Shown: positions 19,908 through 28,357 of the stretch, one piece after another | Layout of the letters: each line of letters opens with the position of its first letter | Position numbering within the stretch: the stretch's first letter is position 1 | DNA from: CAYOWK01 sp964407665 | GTDB taxonomy: Bacteria; Pseudomonadota; Alphaproteobacteria; Caulobacterales; Hyphomonadaceae | Length of the DNA: 64,000 bases | Reading direction: 5' to 3' | NCBI GenBank assembly: GCA_964407665.1 | Contig: CAYOWK010000003.1 | Span: 1-64,000, forward strand | Translations under genes and position numbers: made by a program | The notes under the pieces: generated by a model | The model's database searches: none | What the model was told of the DNA's origin: nothing | What the model saw: the letters and a program-made list of their open reading frames with translations, nothing else

Positions 19908-21533
19908 TCATGCCAGGTCGATCATCCGCTCAAGAGTCTCAAGACGGTCGGCGTCGGCGGCGGGTTTGTCCCAGCGGATGCGATGGATGCGGGGGAAGCG
20001 CATGGCGACGCCGGACTTGTGGCGGGGCGAGCGCTGGACGCCGTCGAAGGCGACTTCGAGGACCAGACCCTGATCGCGGTTTGCCACCACGGACCGGACC
20101 GGGCCGTAGCGCTCGAAGGTGTTGTCGCGCACGTACTTGTCGAGCTGGGTCAGCTCCTCGTCCGTGAAGCCGAAATAGGCCTTGCCGACGGGCGTGAGTT
20201 CGCTTTCGCCGTTGCGCTCGCGCCAGACGCCGAAGGTGAAATCGGAGTAAAGACTCGAGCGGCGCCCGTGGCCGCGCTGGGCGTACATCAGGACGGCGTC
20301 CAGAAGGCGTGGGTCTTTCTTCCACTTGTACCACTGGCCCGCAGGCCGTCCGGCGACGTAGGGCGCATCCCAGCGCTTTAGCATGAGGCCTTCGATCTCG
20401 GGCGTGGGAGGATTCGACCGAAGGTTTTCGAGTTCGTCCGATGTCTGGAAAGGCACCAGCGGCGACAGGTCGATGCGGGGCGCTTCCAGGGAGACCACGA
20501 AGCGTTCGAGCCGCTTGCGGCGGTCTGCGAAGGTTAGGACGCGCAGATCCTCGCCGCTCTCGATCAGGAGATCGTAGGCGCGGATGAAGGCCGGGCGCTG
20601 CGCTATCTCGCGTGCGGTCACGGTCTTGCGGTTGAGGCGCTGCTGGAGTTCGTTGAAGGAGGCGACGCCGCCGGCCGGTGAGCGGATGAGAAGCTCGCCG
20701 TCAAGCGTGGCGTCGAAGGCGACCGTGTCGATGATGTCCGGAAAGGCGTGGGAAATGTCGTCGCCCGTGCGGGTGTAGATCCGGCGCTCGCCGTCCTGCG
20801 ACGCCAGCTGGACGCGCACGCCGTCCCACTTCCATTCGGCGGCGAACTCGGCGGGCGTGATGCGGTCGGGATCGAGCGCGGACGGGTCCTGCCGTTCGGA
20901 TTTCGAGAGCAGCGGATGCGCCAGCATGGCCGGGCGGTAAGGTGCGCCGAGAGCGGGGACCGGTTTGTCGGCTCGCTTCTCCAGCCATGCGAAGAGGGAA
21001 ACGTAGGGGGGAGCGAGGCCATGCCAGAGTTCCTCGATCTCGGTGACCTCGACGCCGCCGAAGTTGGCGACGGCCTGACGCGCGAGGCGGGCGGAGACGC
21101 CGATGCGCAGGCCCCCAGTCGCCAGCTTGAGCAGCGCCCAGCGGCCTGCGGAGTCGAGCGCGTCGAGCCAGCGTTCAACGTGCGAGGGGCCTTCGGCGCG
21201 TGTCGAGGTCAGGAGCGTGTCGACGACTTCGGCAAGATCCGGCGCGCGGTTGGCGCCCGGACGCGCAGGCCAGATGAGCGAGACAGTCTCGGCAAGGTCT
21301 CCGACATAGTCATAGGAAAGACCGAACAGCACCGGATCGACGCGCGCCGACACCATCTGGCGGATCATGGCCGGTTTTGCGGACGGGAGGGAGAGATCGC
21401 CAGTGATGGCCGCAAGCGCCCAGCCGCGCGCCGGATCCGGCGTGTCGGTCAGGTAGCGCTGCAGGATGGCCAGCTTGCCGTTTCGCGACGGCGTCAGGAC
21501 CAGCCGTTCGAGGAGGGCGGCGAAGGCTTGCAT
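19908..21533 (-). CDS. ATP-dependent DNA ligase, ligase-associated repair module type
   Basis: The 541-residue ligase has an N-terminal helical domain (LERLVLTPSRNGKLAILQRYL), an adenylation domain with the KxDG lysine in EWKWDGVRVQL (about residue 230), and motif IIIa/IV stretches. The OB domain contains EIEGLMLKRWDAPY and WYKWKKDP. It matches the bacterial ligase family found with an Lhr-core helicase, an MBL-fold exonuclease and a metallophosphoesterase. All three partners are present here, but not adjacent (25.9, 38.5 and 41.4 kb). The open frame extends to 21956, but that part is antisense to the phosphatase; ATG 21533 (MQAFAALLERL) fits the family start. Confidence 0.92.
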   Translation of the reverse strand: MQAFAALLERLVLTPSRNGKLAILQRYLTDTPDPARGWALAAITGDLSLPSAKPAMIRQMVSARVDPVLFGLSYDYVGDLAETVSLIWPARPGANRAPDLAEVVDTLLTSTRAEGPSHVERWLDALDSAGRWALLKLATGGLRIGVSARLARQAVANFGGVEVTEIEELWHGLAPPYVSLFAWLEKRADKPVPALGAPYRPAMLAHPLLSKSERQDPSALDPDRITPAEFAAEWKWDGVRVQLASQDGERRIYTRTGDDISHAFPDIIDTVAFDATLDGELLIRSPAGGVASFNELQQRLNRKTVTAREIAQRPAFIRAYDLLIESGEDLRVLTFADRRKRLERFVVSLEAPRIDLSPLVPFQTSDELENLRSNPPTPEIEGLMLKRWDAPYVAGRPAGQWYKWKKDPRLLDAVLMYAQRGHGRRSSLYSDFTFGVWRERNGESELTPVGKAYFGFTDEELTQLDKYVRDNTFERYGPVRSVVANRDQGLVLEVAFDGVQRSPRHKSGVAMRFPRIHRIRWDKPAADADRLETLERMIDLA

Positions 21534-21617
21534 GATCTGGATATAGGCTGCGTTGGCCTCGTACGGGAGGGTTTTTGATACTCGCTTAGCCGGAGTAGCT
21601 GGGTTACAGAGCGCGCC

Positions 21618-22406
21618 ATGACCCGACACCTTTCGCCGCCCTTTCACGCTTTTGACGGCATCCACAATTTCCGTGATTTCGGTGGGTATTCTGCCGCCGG
21701 CGGCCGGATTGCTGAGGGCGTGCTGTTCCGGTCGGGGAGCCATGCGCAGGCGAGCGACGCCGATCTCGCGAAACTCGCGGGCATGGGCATCGTGACCGTG
21801 GTCGATCTGCGCCGGCCTGAAGAGAAGACGCGCAACGCCTCGCGCCGCTGGGAGGCGTTTTCTGCGACTCTGGTCGAGAACCATGACGACCACGAAGGGC
21901 CCGAAGGCTGGGACACGTTCATGCATGCATGGGACATGACGGGCGAAAGCTTCCACGCCTTCCAGCAGCGCTATTATGCCGAGGCGCCGTATGTGCCGCG
22001 TCTGGTGGATCTGCTTTCGCGCTATTTCGATGCGCTGGCGTCGAGCGAGGGCGCTGTGCTAGTGCATTGCGCGGCGGGCAAGGATCGCACCGGTCTGGCG
22101 GCGGCGCTGACGCATCACATGCTGGGCGTGCATCGCGACGACCTGATGGCGGACTATCTGCTGACGAACGAGTCCGGACGTTTCGAACGGGTGGTCGAGG
22201 GCTATCTCGACGTGATCGAGAAGCGGTTCGGCAAGCGTCCGCCGCTGGAGGCGATGAAGGTCGCGATGTCGGTGCATCCCGATTATCTGGAGCGGTCCTT
22301 TGCGGTGATCGCCGAACGCCACGGCGATCTTGATGGCTATCTGCGCGATGCGCTGGGCGTGGATGCCGCCAAGCGGCAGAGCATTGCGGCCAAGCTGCTG
22401 GGGTAG
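21618..22406 (+). CDS. Tyrosine-protein phosphatase (PTP superfamily, DUF-type Y_phosphatase3)
   Basis: The 262-residue protein has the CX5R active site HCAAGKDRTG at about residue 155. The N-terminal NFRDFGGYSAAGGRIAEGVLFRSG stretch, with VVDLRRPEE after it, is typical of the family of secreted or cytosolic bacterial tyrosine/phosphoinositide phosphatases. There is no signal peptide, so it is probably cytoplasmic. It diverges from the ligase gene across 84 bp. Its substrate is unknown. The palindrome-rich gene-free tract begins right after its stop. Confidence 0.88.
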   Translation: MTRHLSPPFHAFDGIHNFRDFGGYSAAGGRIAEGVLFRSGSHAQASDADLAKLAGMGIVTVVDLRRPEEKTRNASRRWEAFSATLVENHDDHEGPEGWDTFMHAWDMTGESFHAFQQRYYAEAPYVPRLVDLLSRYFDALASSEGAVLVHCAAGKDRTGLAAALTHHMLGVHRDDLMADYLLTNESGRFERVVEGYLDVIEKRFGKRPPLEAMKVAMSVHPDYLERSFAVIAERHGDLDGYLRDALGVDAAKRQSIAAKLLG

Positions 22407-22487
22407 GTCATCCGTCGGGCGCAAGTTTGCGGCGGGACCGGCGCGAGCCGTCCGCGATGCTGTAGCTCGCCTCCCTGATGGGAGGCC

Positions 22488-22560
22488 GGGGCGCGTGGAA
22501 ACCCGCCTTGTTTAGTACAATGCCAGCTTTCGCTGGCCGGTGCGTGTTCCCACGCGCCCC
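22488..22560. repeat. Long imperfect hairpin, outer arms GGGGCGCGTGG / CCACGCGCCCC
   Basis: The left arm at 22488-22502 and right arm at 22546-22560 pair with a single-base bulge. Inside sits a perfect small hairpin GCCAGC-TTTC-GCTGGC (22522-22537). Confidence 0.7.
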
Positions 22561-22756
22561 GCAGATCGGTTGCTGACCGGTGTGAGGATAGGATTTGACC
22601 GTAGTCCCGTCCTCCCGCCTTGCCGAAGCGAAGGCCGGAGCGACACGCCCGGTGTTTAGACCCACTCCCACATCCCGGACAGCTCGTGCAGAGGGCTTCC
22701 GATCCCTCTGGACACTCCGGTTCCATACCCGAAGCCAGATTTTCAGGGATGTCGCC

Positions 22757-22828
22757 CGTTTCGGCCCGCCCTTCGAGTCCCTGGCCGGATGCTTGCGCAT
22801 CCAGCCAGCCTCAGGGTGAGCCGAAACG
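22757..22828. repeat. Long hairpin, outer arms CGTTTCGGC / GCCGAAACG
   Basis: The perfect 9-bp outer arms (22757-22765, 22820-22828) enclose a REP-like CCTTCGAG...CTCAGGGTGAG core. The apex is GGATGC-TTGC-GCATCC (22787-22802). Confidence 0.75.
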
Positions 22829-23183
22829 GAATTGAACATCCCGCCACGCCGACCGGCGCCTGTCGTTTCGGATTTCGGAGGCCTCCGATAACCCTCCCAT
22901 GACAGGCGCGGGGAGAAGTGTAAGGGCGGCCGCAGCCCCCGGAATTCGCTGCCTGGTTTCCCCGCATATTGCGGTCGTCATTCCGCATGCAGTGCAGCAG
23001 CGATCCGGGATTCGGCGGCGGGCGCAGGCGGCCGTTTCCGCATCCCGCCTCTGCGCCCTCCGGGCTTGTGCGGGCTGACGGAAAAATGCGGTTACCACAT
23101 TGAATCGCCCGACGTTTTCCTGCGCATGAGAGCAAACACCCAGGGCTGAGGTGTCGTGTCGAAGTCAGACCATCAAGTCTGGA

Positions 23184-23223
23184 TTCCCGCGTGCGCGGGA
23201 AACACGGACACTTGCGTGTCCGT
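23184..23223. repeat. Two adjacent perfect hairpins
   Basis: TTCCCGCG-TG-CGCGGGAA (23184-23201) is followed at once by ACGGACAC-TTGC-GTGTCCGT (23204-23223). Each has 8-bp perfect arms. Confidence 0.75.
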
Positions 23224-23243
23224 TTCCAGAACCGGCGAACCGG

Positions 23244-23274
23244 GTGTGGGAGACAAGTGTGTTCTGTCCCACAC
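23244..23274. repeat. Hairpin with GTGTGGGA / TCCCACAC arms
   Basis: The perfect 8-bp arms (23244-23251, 23267-23274) flank a 15-nt loop. Confidence 0.65.
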
Positions 23275-23312
23275 TTTCGGGGCCCAAACCGGGGCTCGAT
23301 CCGGTCAGATCG

Positions 23313-23345
23313 AGGTGCGGGAGGGCTATCGTCCTTCCCGCACCT
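23313..23345 (-). terminator. Strong hairpin just past the carboxylesterase stop
   Basis: Arms of 13 bp with one mismatch (AGGTGCGGGA... / ...TCCCGCACCT) surround a 7-nt loop, 12 bp downstream of the minus-strand esterase stop. There is no clear T-run, so it may be an RNA 3'-end stabiliser or factor-assisted terminator rather than a classical intrinsic one. Confidence 0.5.
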
Positions 23346-23357
23346 GATCCGTCAGCG

Positions 23358-24977
23358 TCAGATGCCGCCTGTCGCGCCCAGCATGGCGCGTTCGGCCGAG
23401 CGGATATCGACTTCGACGCCCGGTGTGGTGCGGAACACCATCATGTTGCGCGCGGCAGCCGTATAGGCGGGCCATGACGGAACCTTGGGGTTCGAGGGAT
23501 CGCCGGTCTTGGCGAAAGCGAGCCAGCTTTCCGACATCTGGTCGGCGATGGCCTGCGCCTCCGGGCCTGTCCCGGACATGCTCTCGGACTTGGCGACGTT
23601 GTCGAACACCATGCCGATGTCGAGCGCGTGCGGGACATAACGCTTGCCGTCCATGACGGGGGTTTCCCAGTCGAGCATGTAGAAGAACACGGGCGCGCCG
23701 CCCTGTGCGGCCTTGCGGTCGGCGACCGTCACGCTGCCCTGGAAGAAGCGGGCGTCCGCGCCTGCCATGAAGAACAGCTCGGGCGCCTCGATGTCGGCAT
23801 GGTTCGCCTTGTAGAGCTCGATGATCTTGGCGACGTCCTGACCGGGGAAAGAGGTCTGCAGAGCGGCGGGAAGGGTCTCCCACGTCAGGCTGTGGTTGGG
23901 GCTGTCAGCTGGCGTGAGCGAGGTGCCCTCGGTGCGGTTGCTGCCGATCAGGAGCGGAACGGTGGCTGATTGCGGCGGGCCATCTGGATCGAACGGGTGG
24001 CGGTTGAGCGAGCGGCCGTCCAGCACGGGACCGGAGCCTGCAGCGGGAATGCCCTCCGCCGCCGCCTGGATGGTCTCGACCGGCAGGGTGAGAATCTGGT
24101 CGATGGTCTCGGGGGTGAGGCCGAGCTTCCCGACAAGGGTGGCGGCCGCGATCGATGTCGCAGACGGGTCGGCGTGCTTGAGACGCGGGCCGGACTGGAC
24201 GACGGCGCGGTGGAAGAGGCCTTTTGCCGAATCCATCGCCATCAGCGTGCAGACCTTCGCGCCGCCCCCGGACTCTCCGAAGATCAGCACGTTGTTGGGG
24301 TCGCCGCCGAAGGCCGAAATGTTGTCGCGAACCCATTCGAGCGACTGAACCATGTCGAGCGAGCCGGCGGCGCCGGAGTCGGCGAACTTTTCCCCGTAGC
24401 CGGCGAGGTTGAGGTGCCCGAACAGGTTGAGGCGGTGGTTCACGGTGACCACGACGACATCGCCGCGCTTGGCGAGGCGGACGCCGTCATAGGCGTTCGA
24501 TGAGCCCGAGCCGGTCGTGAAGCCGCCGCCGTGGAACCAGACGAGGACGGGGCGCGCGCCCGTATCGACGGCCGGCGTCCAGACGTTGAGGAAGAGGCAG
24601 TCTTCGGATGTGGGCAGGGGCGGATTGGGACGCCACGAGGCGAACAGGCCGCCGCCGTCTCCGCTGACGGGTTGAGGGGCGGATGCGCCGAAGGCCTTCG
24701 CGTCAACGGGCTCGGCCCAAGGCGCGGGTTGCTGGGGCGGACCGAAGCGGTTGGTCGATGTGTCGGCGCCGTAGCGCACGCCCTTGAAGACCGTAACGCC
24801 GTCCTCGACGAAGCCGCGGACCTGGCCGTGCGTTGTCGTGGCCATCGGGTCCGCTGCTGCGGTCTCTGCCGCGTCGTTGCTGCAGGCCGCGAGCAGGCCG
24901 CCGCCCGCCGCGAACGCCGTGATGGCGACTGTCGATTTCAAGAAGGCGCGCCGCTGCGCAAAACGCATCGCGTTCAT
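23358..24977 (-). CDS. Type-B carboxylesterase, Tat-exported probable lipoprotein
   Basis: The 539-residue alpha/beta hydrolase has the type-B signatures EDCLFLNVWTP, FHGGGFTTGSG, and the nucleophile elbow FGESGGG with its catalytic serine. The N-terminus has a twin-arginine-like QRRAFLKST followed by a hydrophobic stretch and a lipobox-like LLAAC, so it is probably exported folded and lipid-anchored. Substrates of this broad family (esters, xenobiotics, lactones) cannot be told from sequence. It is followed by the hairpin-rich tract, and a 136-bp gap separates it from the next minus-strand gene upstream. Confidence 0.9.
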   Translation of the reverse strand: MNAMRFAQRRAFLKSTVAITAFAAGGGLLAACSNDAAETAAADPMATTTHGQVRGFVEDGVTVFKGVRYGADTSTNRFGPPQQPAPWAEPVDAKAFGASAPQPVSGDGGGLFASWRPNPPLPTSEDCLFLNVWTPAVDTGARPVLVWFHGGGFTTGSGSSNAYDGVRLAKRGDVVVVTVNHRLNLFGHLNLAGYGEKFADSGAAGSLDMVQSLEWVRDNISAFGGDPNNVLIFGESGGGAKVCTLMAMDSAKGLFHRAVVQSGPRLKHADPSATSIAAATLVGKLGLTPETIDQILTLPVETIQAAAEGIPAAGSGPVLDGRSLNRHPFDPDGPPQSATVPLLIGSNRTEGTSLTPADSPNHSLTWETLPAALQTSFPGQDVAKIIELYKANHADIEAPELFFMAGADARFFQGSVTVADRKAAQGGAPVFFYMLDWETPVMDGKRYVPHALDIGMVFDNVAKSESMSGTGPEAQAIADQMSESWLAFAKTGDPSNPKVPSWPAYTAAARNMMVFRTTPGVEVDIRSAERAMLGATGGI

Positions 24978-25113
24978 GGTGTCTCTCTCCCCTGGGTCCG
25001 GATCTCACGCCCGGACTGGCCAGCACGGTAGGGAGCTTAATCCGGCGCGTCCAGCCCGGGTCTCATTGCCTGACCGGTGACGCGCACGGCATGAGAGGCC
25101 GGTCCTGCACGTG

Positions 25114-25821
25114 TCAGGACGCCGTGCCAGACGGCGAGCGGAGAACCATGATCTTCTGCCAGATCTTGCGGGAGAGGTTGGTGGTCAGCGTCTCGATCTC
25201 GTCGACGGTCTGGATGATGACGGGATCGCGAACGTCTTCCATGTAGAGCGCGGCCAGCTTGCCGGTGAGCGCGAGCATTTCGGAGCAGTAGTCGAGATAG
25301 CGTTCCAACTCGTCCGGAGAGAGGTCCTGCGTGGGGGATGAGGCCGTGTCGGCGATGGTGCGCCGGTAGCGCGTGGGGTCCTTGGTGAGCTGGTGCATGT
25401 CGACGACGTGGGCGATGGACCGCAGCTCGTGCAGGTCGGCGAGGACGGCGTCGCGGCGCCAGATGGATTCGAGGTTCAGCAGGAACCAGACCGCCGCGCC
25501 GACGATGGCGATGATGTTGAAGACGGCCTCGACGCCGGAGAGCGCGTTGAACGCCTCGGTCTCGATCCGCATGCGCGGCAGGCTGACCATCGCCCAGACC
25601 GCCGCCGAGGTTCCCGCGAGCAGGAGGCCGGCCACGCCGCCGCGTATCCAGAGATTGGGGCTACGCACCCAGGCGGCGCGCTCCCGGTCTTCGCGCGCTA
25701 CGGCCAGAAGCTCGCCGCACAACCGGGAGAGGCCACGGCCGGGAAAGCGCTCGTCGATGCGGTTCTGGAGCTGTTCGATGGTCGCGACGATGCGGTCCGG
25801 ATTCAGGGAACGGTAGGGCAT
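25114..25821 (-). CDS. Two-helix membrane protein with cytoplasmic helical domains, unknown function
   Basis: From ATG 25821 the product is 235 residues: a helical N-terminal part (IVATIEQLQNRIDERF), two hydrophobic segments (LWIRGGVAGLLLAGTSAAVWAMVSL and AVFNIIAIVGAAVWFLLNL), and a long helical tail (LADLHELRSIAHVVDMHQLTKDPTRYR, then DYCSEMLALTGKLAALYMEDVRDP). An in-frame start at 25881 would add 20 residues that look non-conserved. The tail resembles a conserved helical-bundle domain, but no family name was recognised. It sits 68 bp downstream of the exonuclease gene on the same strand. Confidence 0.72.
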   Translation of the reverse strand: MPYRSLNPDRIVATIEQLQNRIDERFPGRGLSRLCGELLAVAREDRERAAWVRSPNLWIRGGVAGLLLAGTSAAVWAMVSLPRMRIETEAFNALSGVEAVFNIIAIVGAAVWFLLNLESIWRRDAVLADLHELRSIAHVVDMHQLTKDPTRYRRTIADTASSPTQDLSPDELERYLDYCSEMLALTGKLAALYMEDVRDPVIIQTVDEIETLTTNLSRKIWQKIMVLRSPSGTAS

Positions 25822-25889
25822 GGGCGCGGCCGGAAATCTGTCGGGAGGTCTAGTATGGAGGCGGCCGGCGCGGAATGCCATCCCGCGGA

Positions 25890-26918
25890 TTAATCCCCAC
25901 CCTCGTCCTCATACCCCACAAGATGCAGCGCGCGGGCCTTGCGGCCTTCGAGTTCGGCCCAGCGGGCGAGGGCGTCGTCGCGGCCGTGGGTGATCCAGAG
26001 TTCGTCCGGGTTCACCTCTCGGACGGTTTCGGTGAGCTCCTCCCAGTCTGCGTGGTCGGAGATAATGAGCGGGAGTTCGACGCCGCCCGCCTTGGCGCGC
26101 TGGCGGATGTTCATCCAGCCGGAGGCGAAGGCGATGACGGGGTCGGGGAAGCGTTGCGCCCAGGGGGTGGAGGCGGCGGACGGCGGGGCGATGACGATCT
26201 TGCCGGCGAAGGCCGCGCTCTCGCCGCGCTTGCCTTTTTCAAGGGTGGCCGGGCGGAGTTCGCCAAGTTCGACGCCAAGGCGCTGGTACATCTCGCAGAG
26301 CTGGACCATGGCGCCGTGGATGAAGATCGGCTCGTGGTAGCCCGCCTGCCGCAGCAGGCAGATGACGCGCTGGGCCTTGCCGAACGAGTAGGCGCCGACG
26401 AGGTGGGTGCGATCGGGGAAGGTCTCGACGCTCTGCAGCAGGCGGGCGACCTCCCGCTCGGCGGGCGGATGCCGGAAGACCGGGAGGGCGAAGGTCGCCT
26501 CGGAGATGAAGATGTTGCAGGGTACGACCTCGAACGGGGCGCAGGTGGGGTCGTGGCGGCGCTTGTAGTCTCCGGTGCAGACCATGCGCAGGCCTTGCCA
26601 TTCGACCAGAACCTGCGCTGAGCCGACGACATGGCCGGCCGGGTAGAGGGTTACGGCCACATCGCCGATACGGGTGGTCTCGCCATGGGCGGCGGACTGG
26701 CGGGAGGCCGTGAAACCCTCGCCATAGCGGGTGGCCATGGCTTCGAGTGTCTCCGGTGTCGCCAGGACCGCTGCGTGACCGGCGCGGGCGTGGTCGGAGT
26801 GGCCGTGGGTAACGACCGCACGATCCACCCCGCCCCGTACCGGGTCGATGTAGAAGTCGCCTGGCGGGCAGTAGAGGCCCCGGGGCGTTGGGCAAAGGAG
26901 AGTTTCCGGCCGGATCAT
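25890..26918 (-). CDS. Ligase-associated DNA damage response exonuclease (MBL fold)
   Basis: The 342-residue metallo-beta-lactamase/beta-CASP-type protein has the metal motif THGHSDHA near residue 45, LYPAGHVVGSAQVLVEW, CTGDYKRRHD, and ISDHADWEEL. The opening RPETLLCPTPRGLYCPPGDFYIDP is characteristic of the exonuclease that accompanies bacterial ATP-dependent ligase modules. ATG 26918 was chosen; the frame continues to 27008 without conserved sequence. It is the last gene before the divergent lipid operon. Partners: ligase at 19.9 kb, helicase at 38.5 kb and phosphoesterase at 41.4 kb. Confidence 0.92.
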   Translation of the reverse strand: MIRPETLLCPTPRGLYCPPGDFYIDPVRGGVDRAVVTHGHSDHARAGHAAVLATPETLEAMATRYGEGFTASRQSAAHGETTRIGDVAVTLYPAGHVVGSAQVLVEWQGLRMVCTGDYKRRHDPTCAPFEVVPCNIFISEATFALPVFRHPPAEREVARLLQSVETFPDRTHLVGAYSFGKAQRVICLLRQAGYHEPIFIHGAMVQLCEMYQRLGVELGELRPATLEKGKRGESAAFAGKIVIAPPSAASTPWAQRFPDPVIAFASGWMNIRQRAKAGGVELPLIISDHADWEELTETVREVNPDELWITHGRDDALARWAELEGRKARALHLVGYEDEGGD

Positions 26919-27070
26919 GGCGACTGATATGATTGTCCCCGCGGCCAACGGCAATGCTGGCGGGCGCCATTCAGTTTGCCGTATTATTGCCATCTGGACA
27001 GGTTGCACAGATACATCCCGGCGACGGGATGCGGGGCGAGCCTCATGTGCGCCCGAGGGGACGAACAGCG

Positions 27071-28357
27071 ATGCCTAGCGCATTTGAAGCGGCAAAGCGC
27101 ATGATTGCGGCGATGCTGGAGACACGCACCAAGGAAGACATCGCCCGGCAGAGCCTTCCGGACAGCACGACAAAGCTGAAACCGTGGATCCGGACGGCGC
27201 GGGGTCTGGACCCTGCTTTCACGGCTGCTGCATGGCGGACGCTGCTGGGGCATTCCGGCGCCGGGGAGGCAGACAAGGCCAGTCTGCTGGATGCGCAGGC
27301 GCAGAGCGATCTCGAGGCTTACGAACACAATATCGAAAACTATGTCGGGACGCTGAGGGTCCCGATGGGGGTTGCCGGGCCGCTGAGGGTGAACGGCATC
27401 TTTGCCAAGGGCGATTACTACATCCCGCTGGCGACGACCGAGGCGGCGCTTGTGGCGTCGTACGCGCGGGGCGCGCGGCTGATCTCGGCGGCGGGCGGGG
27501 CGACGACGGCGCTGCTGGCAGAGGGCATCCACCGCTCGCCGGGATTTGCGTTCGCCTCCGTTGGGGAGGCGGGCCTGTTCGTGGCGTGGGTCATCCAGAA
27601 TTTCGATCTGCTCAAGGCGAAAGCCGAGACGACGACGCGGCATGGCAAGCTGGTTGAGCTGTCGCCCCACATCGAGGGCGACCATGTCTATCTGGTCTGC
27701 ACCTACACGACCGGGGACGCCGCCGGGCAGAACATGGTGACGATCGCCACCGAGGCCCTGTGCCACGCCATCGAGGCCGACTGTCCGGTGAAGCCGCTGT
27801 TCTGGTTCGTCGAAGGCAACTTCTCCGGCGACAAGAAGGCGTCGGCGATGTCGTTCCTGTCTGTGCGCGGACGCAAGGTGACGGCGTCCGTCGATCTGCC
27901 CGGCGATCTGGTGCGCAGCCATCTGCATACGACGCCTGAGCGGATGGAGGATTACTGGCGGATGTCGGCGCTGGGCGGGGTGATGTCCGGCTCCATCGGC
28001 GTGCAGGGACATTATGCAAACGGTCTTGCGGCGCTGTATCTGGCGACCGGGCAGGATGCGGCTTGCGTGGCCGAGAGCGCGGTGGGCGTGACGCGGATCG
28101 AGCATCGCGCCAATGACCGGCTGTTCGTTTCTGTGACGCTGCCCAATATTGTTGTGGGGACCGTGGGCGGGGGCACCAAGCTGCCGACACAGTCCGCCGG
28201 GCTGAACATCCTGGGGCTGAAGGGCGAGGGCAAGGCGCGCGGGTTTGCCGAGGTGACGGCGGCGGTGTGTCTGGCGGGAGAGCTGTCGATCATCGGGGCG
28301 CTGTGTGCGCACGAGTTCGCGAGCGCCCACCAGAAGCTTGCGCGGGGCAAGCCGTGA
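27071..28357 (+). CDS. HMG-CoA reductase (class I type)
   Basis: HMG-CoA reductase makes mevalonate from HMG-CoA with reduced nicotinamide cofactor. The 428-residue product has all catalytic residues by motif: Glu124 in ATTEAALVAS, Lys255 in GNFSGDKKASA, Asp329 in TGQDAA, and His420 in FASAHQKLAR. It also has ENYVGTLRVPMGVAGPL, TTGDAAGQN and GTVGGGTKLPTQSAGLNILGLKG. The DKK and C-terminal His arrangement is class I-like, as in eukaryotes and archaea. ATG 27071 has an AGGGG site upstream; the earlier open frame is the promoter region. It heads the operon, and its stop overlaps the next start (GTGA). No other mevalonate enzyme is in view, so a different acyl thioester is possible. Confidence 0.9.
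   Translation: MPSAFEAAKRMIAAMLETRTKEDIARQSLPDSTTKLKPWIRTARGLDPAFTAAAWRTLLGHSGAGEADKASLLDAQAQSDLEAYEHNIENYVGTLRVPMGVAGPLRVNGIFAKGDYYIPLATTEAALVASYARGARLISAAGGATTALLAEGIHRSPGFAFASVGEAGLFVAWVIQNFDLLKAKAETTTRHGKLVELSPHIEGDHVYLVCTYTTGDAAGQNMVTIATEALCHAIEADCPVKPLFWFVEGNFSGDKKASAMSFLSVRGRKVTASVDLPGDLVRSHLHTTPERMEDYWRMSALGGVMSGSIGVQGHYANGLAALYLATGQDAACVAESAVGVTRIEHRANDRLFVSVTLPNIVVGTVGGGTKLPTQSAGLNILGLKGEGKARGFAEVTAAVCLAGELSIIGALCAHEFASAHQKLARGKP

Larger units (their letters stand above)
22407..23357. repeat. Gene-free 950-bp tract with many inverted repeats
   Basis: No credible coding frame was found in this interval on either strand. It contains at least six separate hairpin-forming inverted repeats of differing sequence, listed individually, plus a perfect CGGAGGCCTCCG palindrome (22876-22887) and a CTCGATC/GATCGAG pair (23295-23314). 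The arms resemble the short intergenic palindromes (REP-like elements) common in alphaproteobacteria, such as CCTTCGAG...CTCAGGGTGAG and ATTCCCGC...GCGGGAA. Confidence 0.7.

Noticed and set aside
21534..21956. Upstream extension of the DNA ligase frame
   Set aside because: It is antisense to the tyrosine phosphatase gene; the ligase family start fits ATG 21533.
22407..23357. CRISPR array
   Set aside because: The hairpins differ in sequence and spacing; there are no identical direct repeats with unique spacers.
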